The notes beneath the pieces were generated by a model, which worked only from the letters and a program-made list of their open reading frames with translations, ran no database searches and had not been told where the DNA came from. Position numbers and translations under genes: made by a program. A stretch of DNA of 64,000 nucleotides, taken from contig CANTUZ010000004.1 in NCBI GenBank assembly GCA_947846985.1, positions 80,300,159-80,364,158 on the forward strand, written 5' to 3'. The stretch's first letter is position 1, and the number at the start of each line of letters is the position of its first letter. The stretch is from Fratercula arctica (taxonomy: Eukaryota; Chordata; Aves; Charadriiformes; Alcidae). Of the stretch, positions 10,353-21,309 are shown piece by piece.

Positions 10353-11200
10353 TTACAGAGAGCCTTCAGAGTGAAAACAAATCTGTGTTTGATCCAGTGT
10401 TGTTCTGGCTACTGCTTGTGAGTTTTTGTTGGATGCGAGACAGGGACAACAAATACATAGTCCCGAGTTACGCTTCAATTTGGTAAATGTTGCGGAGATT
10501 ATTCTTTTCTTCTCCATGATGAAGCATAGATCATGGTCAGCAGTACAGCAGACTGTATTGCCTTGAAATTTGGTGTCAGAGTTCTCATTTGCCTGCAGAA
10601 AGGTACCTTTACCTATTCTATATTTTTCTTTTGGCAGCTGCAGTCCTGACCCTGACTTCATATACTTGCAGCTGACCCAATTTAATTTCTTCCCTGTTGC
10701 AAGTAGAGAGGCTTTGTCAACAGCACTCCATTTGGTTTTGATGGTTTTGATTATTTCTGTCATACATTTTTTTCTGTATGAATATTCAAAAATGCAATAA
10801 TCAGCTCTATTCCTTTCTAGGAATTTGTGCAGACTGAGAAATCTGAATAAACAAACTAAATGTACTTATCCTTTCTTTTTAAAGCATTATAATTTTCAGA
10901 AGGTCTCTGAAGTTCAAAGGGAATCTTTCTTCTACATAAATGATTTTATTCACAAAAAACTGGATGGAATCAAATGGAAGTGCTGTGGTGACACTGAATT
11001 TGGATATTAGACGTATTTTTCCGTCCTGAATTCCACGTCGGCTTGTGCTGCAAATAGCCTGTGGAGCCATGTGCTGCTTAACCGATCTGCCTATGAAATT
11101 CAGGCAGTTTATTTCCTGATGACCAGACCCATCCGACCTGTGTGAGGTAAGTTAAGTAAACATCGGTGGAAACCTTAACAGAAGTTTAACTATTACGGAA

Positions 11201-11221
11201 TTTTTTTTTTTTTTTTTTTTT
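11201..11221. repeat. Poly(T) tract
   Basis: A run of about 21 T. No transposon features surround it. Confidence 0.95.
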
Positions 11222-13054
11222 CCTGCCCATATTCCGGAACTCGGCGTTCTAATCACAGCAGTGTAAGACGCTATTACGGGTAAATTGAAAGCATGTTGGT
11301 CTTTATGCTTATTTCTCATTAGATATAAGTATCTTCACATATTTAAAAAAATATAAACACAGCACAAGGAGATTACCCGCATCAGGTAGTATTTTGTAGC
11401 CTTTACCAATGAGGAAAATGGTTGAAGGGGAAGACTGTGGGAAATCTCATACTGACATTTGTAGAATCCTGACATCTGGTGGTAAAACTGCTTAAAACAG
11501 GAAGATGTGGCTAACTGGCGGCTTTAGGAGAGTATGATTTTAAATAATCTCTTTCAGTAGAATTATTCCAATCTGTTTCTTTTCTAGCTCTGTATATTTA
11601 GAATTTATTCTGTAACATAGCTTAAAAACATCCAAACCCTCTGTGTCTACATAGGTATATAGGTAGATTCATCCCTTAAATCTTTGTCATGATTGGTAGA
11701 TTTGCAGCAAGTGAATAATTAAAGGATTTTGCTGATGAACCTGGCTTCTTGGCATTATTATTATTCTAAAAGCATTTTTTTAATTTTTAGCAGTTTTTGC
11801 CACCTACGTTAAAAATGGCGTTTGTAGATAATTATTGTTGCAAAAGAATATTCTGAAACAAAACCAAAAAAAAAATACTGCTTATTTGTGCAGTATGGCT
11901 TTTTTATATTACAGGTACAATTTCTAAAAATGTTATTTATGATGCTTGCTCACCTTCCCTGGTGGTAAAAAAGGGCTGCTAGTCTTTTAGATGTATTTCA
12001 TCGCTTTCTAGAATGAACATGCATTTTAATTTAAACTAGCGAGTTGCAGCAGCAGCAGCTTCCCGCTGCGTCTGAACTTTATTTGGGGTGAAAGCACCAA
12101 GCACAGTTCTAGCGTCACTGGGAGCAGAGCGGTGCTTGCTTCAAAAGTCATGGCATCGTGAGACAACCGGGAGACAACCCAACTTGGTGTAAGCGTTGCA
12201 GCAAGTGGTGTTCCCTCCCTAGACGTGGAAGTTGGATGTTAAGCTGCCTTGATATCTAGCTAGCCAAGCTGTTCCAAACCATGTCGTGTTACAGCTGGAG
12301 CCTAAAACATAAAGGGGGATGGACTGGATGACACTTATGGTCATTTTAGATGCCTCAGGGTCTCTCTCCTCTTCTTCCGTTACCAATCCAGAAGAGGTTT
12401 CAAACATAACATGGCTGCATCTGTTGGGCCAGTGAAGGATGTCAAACACCCTAAAACATGCAAAATGACACCAAGTTACTAGACCTAGGTAGTTGAGTCT
12501 TACCTCTCTTGATCTCCAGTGTTGTGGCTGGGGCTTCTCAGCAGAGGGAAGCCAGTAGAGCCAACCCTGCTGCTGTCCCTGGCTCAGCCCTCCAGTCTGG
12601 GCTCCTTGGCAAGAAGACAACACTGGCAAACCCATCTGTGGCTCTTCCGGCTCTCACAGGATCCCAGCTGAAGGAACAACTTGTACATACATTGCACATG
12701 TAGCCCTGCTTTGATAGAGCATTTCCCCCGTAGCAGATAATTGAAATATAGATCTGATTTAATATGGAAAATACAAGGATTACTCCTTGGGGCAGATGAG
12801 AACCTTAAAGCTTCATGGTCTGGTGCCTTCATAAAGCAGACTTACTTAGTGACCGAAATGGAAAAGAATAATTATATTTAATGTTAAGATAAATATTTAA
12901 AAAAATAAATTAACTTAGTTCAGCTGTGTTTGTTTTGTTTTTTTTTTTTTAAATGAGGGGAACCTGACCAGGAATTAAGTCATTATGAAAAAAAGATTTT
13001 AGCAAGAGGAGTAAAACTTTTGGGAAAAAAAATAATAAATGAGCTAAAAGCCTT

Positions 13055-13376
13055 AGAATCATCAAATCATAGAATGTGTTGGGTTGGAAGGGACCTCTAA
13101 AGGCCATCCAGTCCCACCCCCCTGCAGTGAGCAGGGACATCTTCAACTAGATCAGGTTGCTCAGAGCCTCATCCAGCCTGGCCTTGAATGTCTCCAGGGA
13201 TGGGGCCTCCACCCCCTCCCTGGGCAACCTGGGCCAGTGTCTCACCACCCTCAGTGTAAAGAACTTCTTCCTAATGGCTAACCTAAGCCTGCCCTGCTCT
13301 AGTTTAAACCATTGTCCCTCATCTTATCGCTCCATGCCCTTGCAAACATCCCTTCCCAGCTTTCTTGTAGGCCCCA
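13055..13376 (-). mobile_element. CR1 LINE 3' fragment (antisense)
   Basis: It begins AGAATCATCAAATCATAGAA, then GTGTTGGGTTGGAAGGGACC and GTGAGCAGGGACATCTTCAA. Its downstream part (ACCATTGTCCCTCATCTTAT) is CR1 3' UTR/ORF2 end sequence on the minus strand. It is the same subfamily and orientation as the copy at 38938-39400; the two are near-identical over about 320 bp. Confidence 0.95.
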
Positions 13377-15145
13377 AACCTGTAATTTTCTTAGTTCTTC
13401 CTTAGTTCAGTTTAACAATGAATAGTCCCTTCCCAGGAGGGAACTTCCAGGCTAACGCAAAAATAGTGCTTTAAATCAAATTGTCAAAATGAATTGTGAT
13501 ATTTTTAAGTACGGCAAGTGTGTCTTGGCACTGCTTGATTTTAAGAGATGCTTAAGTTTATGTGCATATAGACCTTGTCTAGATGACAGTAGTTGTCATA
13601 ATTACATGTTGGTTTCTTGTTTGATTGAACCAATTTTTAAGATGAATTGGAGAGATTCCTCAGAAAAACTTGTTTTCTCCTCCAAAATAACAAGCATAAA
13701 GAACTTCCTTGTTGGACATAAATATGTGTTATCACTTCTGGAGCCCATGGCATTAGGACTTTCCAGATATCCAGACTAATTTGATCCGAATTTAGGATAT
13801 CATATGTTTGTCTTTATTGAAGTATTCTCTAAAACTCTTTAGCTAAGCCCTTGCTTCTCCATGAGTTTTTGGGGAACTTGTTTCAAAAAGCAACATTCTT
13901 CACTTCAGTGGGTTTTTTGTTTGTTTCTTTGTCTTTTTTTTTTTTTTTTTTAAGATTTGTAAAAAAGAGAGATGTATTGCATATGATTTATCAACATCCT
14001 GAAAGAAAGGTCAGTAACTGCTACCACAATTTTTATTCAGTCGAGAGTACATGAGAAAAATGTCAATTACCTCTCGCCAGAGATGCTCTGACTGGTTTTG
14101 AAAATTACTTTCTTTTACTGTAAAGTCTTCATTTATTTAACACGAAAAAAATGCAGAATTTGTCATCTTTGTGACTTTTAACATTGTATTTAACACTAAC
14201 ACCTTGCTGTACAAAATGTCTAACAGATTAATTATTTGATGCCATTACTATATGAACATGCAGAAATATGGTAGGGAAGGTCCTTATTATAACTGGTATA
14301 ATAACGTAAAAAGTCATTTGAGTATATAATATTGATATTAATTGAAACAGTCATTACTTATCTGTCAACACATTTTTCTTGCCAAAGTCAAAAAGGAAAA
14401 CATTATCTTAAAGACTATTAGGAAGAAGAGGTGATGTCTTCCTTAGATACTATTCACATTAAAATGATTATTTTGAGAATCATGGGGATCGTTACTTTAG
14501 GGATGATAATGCATAGCACTAATTGTAAATAAGATTGAAAAATCATACAGGTATATTTGGTAAAGACTTTTTAAACACAAACAAATTACTACTTAGAATA
14601 TTAGTCATTTGTACCACTTTGGAATATAGCTTTACTTCAGGGCAGTGGCTTTGGAACGTTCCCATCACAGAGTGAAAAAACAGCCAAATCGTTTTTCAGT
14701 AGTAACGATTGAAAACAAGTTAAATTTTTCTTTTTCTTTTTAGATATTAACAAGATGAATGTATGATTTGACTGCTGTGTTCCTGAAAAAGACACAGGAC
14801 CCCTCTCTGATCGATGTGAGGCCACAGATGAGTGTTGCCATCGAGTGGGACAATCGAGGGGGATTCAGCTCCACAGTAAGAGAATTGGAAGCATCCGCAC
14901 ATGTGAGGTGCGTGTGTGATCTAGTCTGGTGTCTAAGCTCTGCTTCTAGCTCATGGAGTCTAGAGAGCTCCATTGACTACCAATACTGCTTGATCCATTT
15001 TTCTAACCATAGGTATTCACAAAGATGTTGTAGGATATCCCACATGGCCTCCGTACAGAAAGGTGTAAGTTTGTAATTTTTATGCCAGATCTATCAAGAC
15101 AACTACCAGCCCCATACACATAGTGCAGATACGCTAGGGAATCAT
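13377..15145. other. Unique intergenic sequence
   Basis: AT-rich with no recognised gene. It contains a T tract at about 13932-13951. A possible exon-like segment at 14744-14875 is discussed under findings. Confidence 0.55.
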
Positions 15146-15615
15146 CTCACAGAATCACAGAATTACAGGATGGTGGGGGTTGGAAGGGCCCTCTGGAGAT
15201 CAGCCAGTCCCACCCCCTGCCAGAGCAGGGTCACCCACAGCAGGTGGCACAGGAACGCGTCCAGGCGGGGTTGGAATGTCTCCAGAGACGGAGACTCCAC
15301 CACCTCTCTGGGCAGCCTGTGCCAGGGCTCTGCCACCCTCACAGCAAAGAAGTTCCTCCTCGTGTTGAGATGGAACTTCCTATGCTCAAGTTTGTGCCTG
15401 TTGCCCCTTGACATGTCACTGGCCACCACTGAGAAGAGCCTGGCCCCATCCTCCTGACACCCACCCTTTAAGTATTGATAAGTGTTAATAAGGTCCCCCC
15501 TCAGTCGTCTTTTTTCCAGACTGAAGAGACCCAAATCCCTCAGCCTTCCGCCATAAGAGAGGTGTTCCAGTCCCCTAATCATCTTTGCAGCCCTTTGCTG
15601 TCCCCTCTCCAGCAA
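15146..15615 (-). mobile_element. CR1 LINE 3' part with open ORF2 C-terminus (antisense)
   Basis: The + strand begins CTCACAGAATCACAGAATTA (reverse-complement 3' end). On the minus strand an uninterrupted 150-codon frame (15163-15615) encodes the end of CR1 ORF2: [39 protein letters not shown], then the [13 protein letters not shown] and [14 protein letters not shown] stretches. The lack of stops over 150 codons suggests a relatively young copy, although the 5' part is missing and it cannot be functional. Confidence 0.95.
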
Positions 15616-17060
15616 AAGGCACTATGTGCATTCAGTGGCTGAGTTGAACCTGAGATCTAAATTGGTTATAATTACTTGTTTTGCTTATATACAAACAGCG
15701 AAGTTCAGGTGTTCAAGCATCCTCATTCTTCAAAAATTTCCAGGAGTAGAAATAAACACATGATCAAAATGTACAGAGGCCCAGGAATAATAAAGGAGTG
15801 CTCTAAGTACTTTAGGGGTCGTCTTCAGTAACAAGCCCGATCAAAGCCAAGAAGTACAACCTTATGTACTCAAATTAGTTTAAATAGAATGCAAATCTAA
15901 TAGTCAAGAAGACTTTGGGTACAGGTCTCCTCTCTCCTTGCAGTTGGGGTTTGAAGGGTATCTGCTTGGACATCGGGGCCGGGGCTGCTGTACTGCTTGC
16001 TTCCTTCTGCACACACATCCTAAATAGCAGAGGTAACGTCTTTCTGAAATGCCTGGAGCTGTTTTCCCTCTCGGAAATCCTGTTTTGCCTTCCTGCAGAC
16101 TCGGGCAGTGATCCGTCCAGCAGGTATGACGGGGCTATATTTTTAGGGTTTTCAAATGAAGCCTAAAGGCTGGAGGTGGGATGGGTGGTACGCTATGAAA
16201 CACACAGGACTCAAGAAAAACTCCATCGCAAGCTTTTTGAGCACAGGGAGTGGTAGGAAATGTCAAAGAAACAAGGTCTACGAGCGAAAAGGGAGAGGGA
16301 AAAGAGCTGAAGCTCTGCAATCTATTAGAGGAAAGATGTTTCTGAAGTGTAAGCGTATGAAGCGGAGCAGGGGGACTGCAATACAGGGCTTGGGTCTGCA
16401 CAGTTCGAGCAGAAAAAACAGCTAGAGAGAGGTAAGCAGTGAATCTGGGATGAGAAGGGATCCTCACTGGGTTCCTGAACCCTCGACTTCTTTATGAAGC
16501 TGCTGAGCCATAGGCTTCTTCACAAACCTTTTCCCCTAAAAGAAATTCAACACTGGCCGCAGGGAAAGTCAGGCTCTAAGTCCAGAATAAGGCACTAAAA
16601 TAAGCGGCTAGAGAAATTCAAAGACACACAAAATCTGTAGTCAAATTTCTAGTTCCAGTGGAGACGTTGGCAGAGTTAAAAGCACGTTAGCTGCCAAAGC
16701 CTGGCTTCACTGTCGTCCCCCCTCCCATCTCTCCAATGTGTGAAATGTCTCCCTGCGCTCCTCTCGGCATTAATCCTGCAGCCTCTGCCGTCGAGAGACT
16801 CCTGGAACTTGGCTTCTGGTGCGAAACGCAGGTAAAGCGGCTGTCAGCACGTAGTTTTGAAATACACGGATCATTTTATTTGGTGCACTACCTTTTCCGC
16901 ATGTTAGTACTTACCCTTATGATGACGGTGTCTCTCCCTAACCGCCACATAACCGCCTGCGCTACGCAGGGGCCGGTAAACTTGGTTTGCTAATTTGTGT
17001 TTGCCTGTCTGGGAGCTGGTGTTGGGCGAGGAGAGCAAACTACTGCAGTGAACGGGTGCA

Positions 17061-17090
17061 GGCAATGACACGTCTGGCAACGACACGTCT
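17061..17090. repeat. 15-bp tandem duplication
   Basis: Two consecutive copies of GGCAAYGACACGTCT (17061-17075 and 17076-17090) differ at one position. No known element was recognised. Confidence 0.9.
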
Positions 17091-17639
17091 GGGCGTGCAA
17101 AGCAATTGATGGAAAAATGGGAAAATGGGTGCTGCTCGTCAGGCAAAGAGGATGCGATGAGAAAAAGAGGAGACAAGACGAAAGGCGAGATGACAGGGTA
17201 ATGACGACTAAGGGCCTCAAGGGGATGGGGGGCAATCGGAGCTTGATGCGATGTAGCAGGGAGCCCTGAGAGTGAATAGAGCAGAGACGGGTCGTGCCCA
17301 GAACAAGGGACAGGGTGGGAAACCCACTGAAGGGGGGAGATAATCACCGATCTGATACGAGACCAGAGGGCAGAGTCGAATGAGCGGGAAAGAACTGAAA
17401 AAAAACACGCGCAAATAGATGTTGAGACAAAATATGCAAAAAATAGCAGAAATTGGAGATCCTGGACAGAGAGACAGTAGTTGCGGACAATATACAAACT
17501 CAATGGGACCTTGAAATAAAAAATAAAGAACTGTCAAGAGGCAATGAATATGAGTGTCACATGAAGTGTTTCTTGACAGCAAAAACATCTGGGAACGCTT
17601 GTAATAAGGCTGAAATACAAAGCTAAAAGAAAGATAAAA

Positions 17640-17695
17640 GATCTTCCTCTGTGAGTCACTTTGCAGTGACTCAGTCACTGAGACCGAGGAAGATC
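17640..17695. promoter_or_regulatory. Inverted repeat containing two perfect AP-1 (TRE) motifs
   Basis: Outer arms GATCTTCCTC (17640-17649) and GAGGAAGATC (17686-17695) are perfect complements. Inside, GAGTCAC (17653-17659) pairs with GTGACTC (17666-17672). TGAGTCA at 17652-17658 and TGACTCA at 17667-17673 are both exact AP-1/TRE consensus sites, and they overlap the inner arms. Binding is inferred from motif identity only. Confidence 0.5.
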
Positions 17696-18378
17696 ACACA
17701 AGAATGGAGAGCAGAATGAAAGAAGAGTGTTTCCTTTTGAATGTATTTGTAACTTCAGAATTATAGCAAGCAGCAAAAAGATTTTAAACATCTGATGGGA
17801 TTTCGCTGCCCTGTTTTAGAAAAGTTGTGCAGAGCATTAAGAGTTTATACAGCAGATAATTACAGGAAATAAATCAAGCACTCCCAAAGGTAATTTCTTT
17901 CCATAAAAATGTAAATGTGCTTTGTACCGCTGTTTCCCCAGACTTCTGTAGTTGGCTTTTCTACTCCATGATTTGGAAATGAAAAATGTCTTACTATATT
18001 GAGACTGAGTCTTCACATTTCCGAAACCTATCAGCGTGCCCCTGAACACCACAAGGGGATGTGCAGCCTGTGTGATTAGGCTGGTGCCACTTGATGGTTA
18101 TTTTTTTTTAAATTATGAAAATAGCAATAGCAATGAAAAAGACAAGCCCTACAAACCCAAGGAAATTAAGTAGAGCACAAATGTTTGCCTTTAGGTTCAG
18201 AAGGTGTTATACTTCCATATTTGTGGCAAGGCATATCCTTCATGGAAAATTAATTTATCTGCATTGCTGCCCAGCCGGGAGGAAGCCTGGTCCCTCGGGA
18301 AGCGCGCAGCTTCTCCAGCCCTCAGCCAGAGCTAATGCAGAGCTCGTCTCAAAGTCTCCCAGATCCACCCAGCGACAT

Positions 18379-18484
18379 GGTTTAGCAACGGTTTGGTTTT
18401 TGTCAATATTAGGTTGATGGTTGGACTGGATGATTCGAAAGGTCCCTTCCAACCTAGACAAGTCTACGATTCTGTGATTCTATT
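18379..18484 (+). mobile_element. Short CR1 LINE 3' end (sense)
   Basis: GTTGATGGTTGGACTGGATG, then AAAGGTCCCTTCCAACCTAG and a terminal CGATTCTGTGATTCTAT identify a CR1 3' end on the + strand. It matches the group at 45313-46041, which shares the unusual GACATGGTTTAGC segment. Confidence 0.92.
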
Positions 18485-18738
18485 TTAGTAGTCTTCCTGA
18501 TAGGAGGTGAAAGAGAAGGCAACACCAGTATTTTTCTTCTAATGTCAGCTCATTTTATTATGCGGTCATGCCCGTTGTCCTTATCAACCTCTCTGGTTTG
18601 TACTTTTGCAACTTTTTTGGGTGCTAAGACTTGTCTGCTGTGTTATTTGTCTGAGGAGCATTTCATTCAAAGGGGGGGTGTTCTCTGGCTCCTGGTAGAC
18701 GCTGATGTGCACACAGCCTTTCATGTTGAATAGTGTTA

Positions 18739-18968
18739 GAGAATCACAGAATGGTTTGGGTTGGAAGGGACCTTAAAGATCATCTTGTTCCAATGCCCTG
18801 CCCTGGGCAGGGACACCTCCAAGGTTGCTCCAAGCCCCGTCCAACCTGGCCTTGAACCCCTCCAGGGATGGGGCAGCCACAGCTTCTCTGGGCAACCTGG
18901 GCCAGGGGCTCACCCCCCTCACAGCCAAGAATTTCTGCCTCACATCTCATCTCAGTCTCCCCTCTTTC
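18739..18968 (-). mobile_element. CR1 LINE 3' fragment (antisense)
   Basis: GAGAATCACAGAATGG and GGTTTGGGTTGGAAGGGACC are followed by the same body as the copies at 6854 and 61686 (GTTGCTCCAAGCCCCGTCCA, CTCCAGGGATGGGGCAGCC). It has lost a short internal segment near GGACACCTCC compared with the 6854 copy. It is truncated where TCTCCCCTCTTTCTG ends. Confidence 0.96.
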
Positions 18969-20297
18969 TGCCCTCCTATTTTCCTTTTATCTGCTGCATC
19001 TTCTTTTCTATACAGTTTTCCAGCTCTCAAGAATGCCTTTTTTATCTTGTTTCTCTAGCAATAAGCACAAAATTGTGCTGGCCCGAGGATGCTATGTGAT
19101 ACAAATATTAGATACACAAGAAATGAAAGTCATGAAAGATTGCATAGTGTCTTACAGGTTTTTCTGGTCTATTCTGGTAAGGGCCTGTTCAGATTAGCTG
19201 GAGGATACTGAAATAGGCAGAGGGAAGCGGTAGCTAGAAATCAGTGAAATTCAGAAATGTTACTGTTTCAGCATGTGTAAATGGAACAAATAGTGTAAAT
19301 TTCAAAAATTCCCCCCCCCAAAAAAGAAAAAACCTCTAAAAATGCATTGGTTCTGCCTTGTATGAACACGTCCTTCTGTATTTTTATTGCATTCTATTTC
19401 AGAAATCCTGAAATGGAAATATTTTCTCGGGTCGTTAAATTATTTTGCTTTTCCTCGCATGAATGATAATTCAAGCCGCTGGTATCTCCCGGCAGGGCTG
19501 GCATGGTGCGATGCAGACTTGCCCATCAGTGCTGGCCGGGCCCATAACGCCGGTGGCCACCCAGCTTTCGGAGCCTTTGGGAGCTCGACTGAGGGCACTG
19601 GGAAGGCTCTGGGTACCGATCCCCAAAGTGCTACGCTACGGAAACAGTTTAATGTCTTAGGATTTGTAAAAACAAATTGAAATGAACCATGTGAGGCAGC
19701 TTTGCTTTAGGTGGAACTAAACCAAACCAAACCAAACCATTTTATTTCAGTTTCATTTGGGGAATGTTTTCCCAAATAACAGTTTGGTTTAGGGAAAACT
19801 GTTCTCATGAGAGGAGTCACTCCAGTGGAAAATAGCTGGTTGCCTACTGTATTGGGAACTACTGTTATTTTCTGAAGGCTAAAACTGGATCTCTTGCTGC
19901 CATCTGGTGTTGTCACATAGAGCGGTTGGAATAGTTACCCACAGCATTGAATTAGTTTTGTAATGTACTTCCTAAAGAGTCTTTAAACAAGGAGAATATA
20001 TTTAGTATATGATATGGTTTTTAAGCAAGTACAGGTGATTTTTGTTGGTGAGCCTGAAAGAGGATTCCAAGCCCTAACCCTCTAACTAATTTAATAATGA
20101 TATAAAAATGGGAATGTTGTGCTAATTGTATTGTCCTTTTACTCGTGTGACAAAACAATGTGTGGGTTTAGGTGCTCTGCCAGAATATCAGCTGGAGGTC
20201 CATTTAGATCTCTGCTCTACATAGGCTAAACATATCTGCCACTCCCAAAATCTCTTGCTTACATACCCACATAAAAGCACGCACGCAGCTGTGTCAT

Positions 20298-20345
20298 TAA
20301 AAAAAGAAAAGAAAAAAAAATAAAAAAAAAAAAAAAGAGAAAAGA
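20298..20345. repeat. A-rich tract
   Basis: About 48 nt of A with G and T interruptions. No canonical AATAAA lies upstream; only a CATAAA variant sits about 23 nt before it. Confidence 0.92.
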
Positions 20346-21275
20346 CAGCTGTCCAAATACTGCTTTAATCACACTGGAGCTGGCATACATCCTTGGCCAC
20401 CAAGAGGTGGATGCAGGAACCTCTCCCTCCCACCAGCAGGATATTAAAGGCTGCAAGTCCCTCATGGAGTGAATGAAAACTTAGCGACTGGGGAATAAAG
20501 CCAACAGGCTTCTGTATAACTCCCTAAGACAGAGAAGAGTGGCAAAGTCACTTCTGTGTCTGCCCCGTTGCAATCACTCGGCGACTGGAACGTGGATCCC
20601 TCCAGAGCACTGGTCCTGGTGGTGTGTGGGGTTTGAGAGAGGCCTCTCGGAGCTCCTTTCAGATTTTCTGCGGATTTAGGTGGATTTCATAAGATATGTT
20701 TTCAGAGGTTTATCGTAGAAAAAGAGAAAAGAAAAACTTGGTGTTCACTGTTCTATTAAAAAAACCAGAATCGCTGCTATTTGGATGCGTCAGAGGATTA
20801 TTTCCAATGTCCTCTGTCACACAACGTTGATGCTCTGTTGAGCCCATAGCAGTGCACCGATAAATAATTTATTTCCCACATCCAAAAATACACTTAAAAT
20901 ATCCCACAGGAAGACAATTCTTATGTTTTACCCTGAAGATTACATTCTGATTGAGGTGAAAGGTGAACTTGAGCACTGACTGTCTACTTGTTCGTTTTGC
21001 TCAATTGCTAATTTGGTTTGCCAGCTGATCCGTTCTCGGGCAATGCCAAGTTACAGATCTTGGGGTGGGCAGCACTAGGGAACGAGGCAAAATGGATGAG
21101 ATCAAGCCAGGTGTGGCCTGTCACTTACCAAGTCCCTTACCAGTGACCCAGCAAGTGTGTTGCCATCATTTTTCCATGCTTTCGTATAAAGTCTATAACA
21201 CACGTCCTCAGTTCCCGATGTAAAATATTCTAATGGATTACAATGACTTCTTCATTTTATACCTTTCACTCTGAA

Positions 21276-21278
<3 letters not shown>

Positions 21279-21306
<28 letters not shown>
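21279..21306. repeat. Poly(A) tract
   Basis: A run of about 28 A with no poly(A) signal upstream, so it is more likely a simple repeat than a retrotransposed tail. Confidence 0.95.

Positions 21307-21309
<3 letters not shown>

Larger units (their letters stand above)
9378..13054. other. Unique intergenic sequence with simple repeats
   Basis: No gene was recognised. It contains the AATAAA plus A-tract at 10287-10352, a T tract at 11201-11221 and a T tract near 12938-12951. The open frames at 10353-10763 and 12219-12635 (both minus strand) resemble no known protein. Confidence 0.6.
15616..18378. other. Unique intergenic sequence, CpG-richer and purine-skewed
   Basis: No gene or transposon was recognised. 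Between about 16740 and 17400 it keeps many CpGs; 16150-17700 has an excess of purines on the + strand, which explains long stop-poor frames on the minus strand. It contains a 15-bp tandem duplication at 17061-17090 and the AP-1 hairpin at 17640-17695. Confidence 0.55.

Noticed and set aside
10353..10763. 136-codon minus-strand open frame beside the A-tract
   Set aside because: It resembles no family I know. The poly(A) signal nearby is on the opposite strand, so it cannot be this frame's transcript end.
12219..12635. 138-codon minus-strand open frame
   Set aside because: No recognisable domain, signal or splice context, and the composition is consistent with chance.
16904..17503. 199-codon minus-strand open frame, the longest in the window
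   Set aside because: Overlapping long frames in other minus-strand frames (16990-17235, 17217-17678) show that the strand is stop-poor because of purine skew. The predicted peptide is low-similarity, Ser/Pro/Phe-rich and matches nothing I recognise.
20270..20345. CATAAA plus A-rich tract as a second retrocopy tail
   Set aside because: The signal is a weak variant, the tract is interrupted early, and the upstream sequence gives no support.
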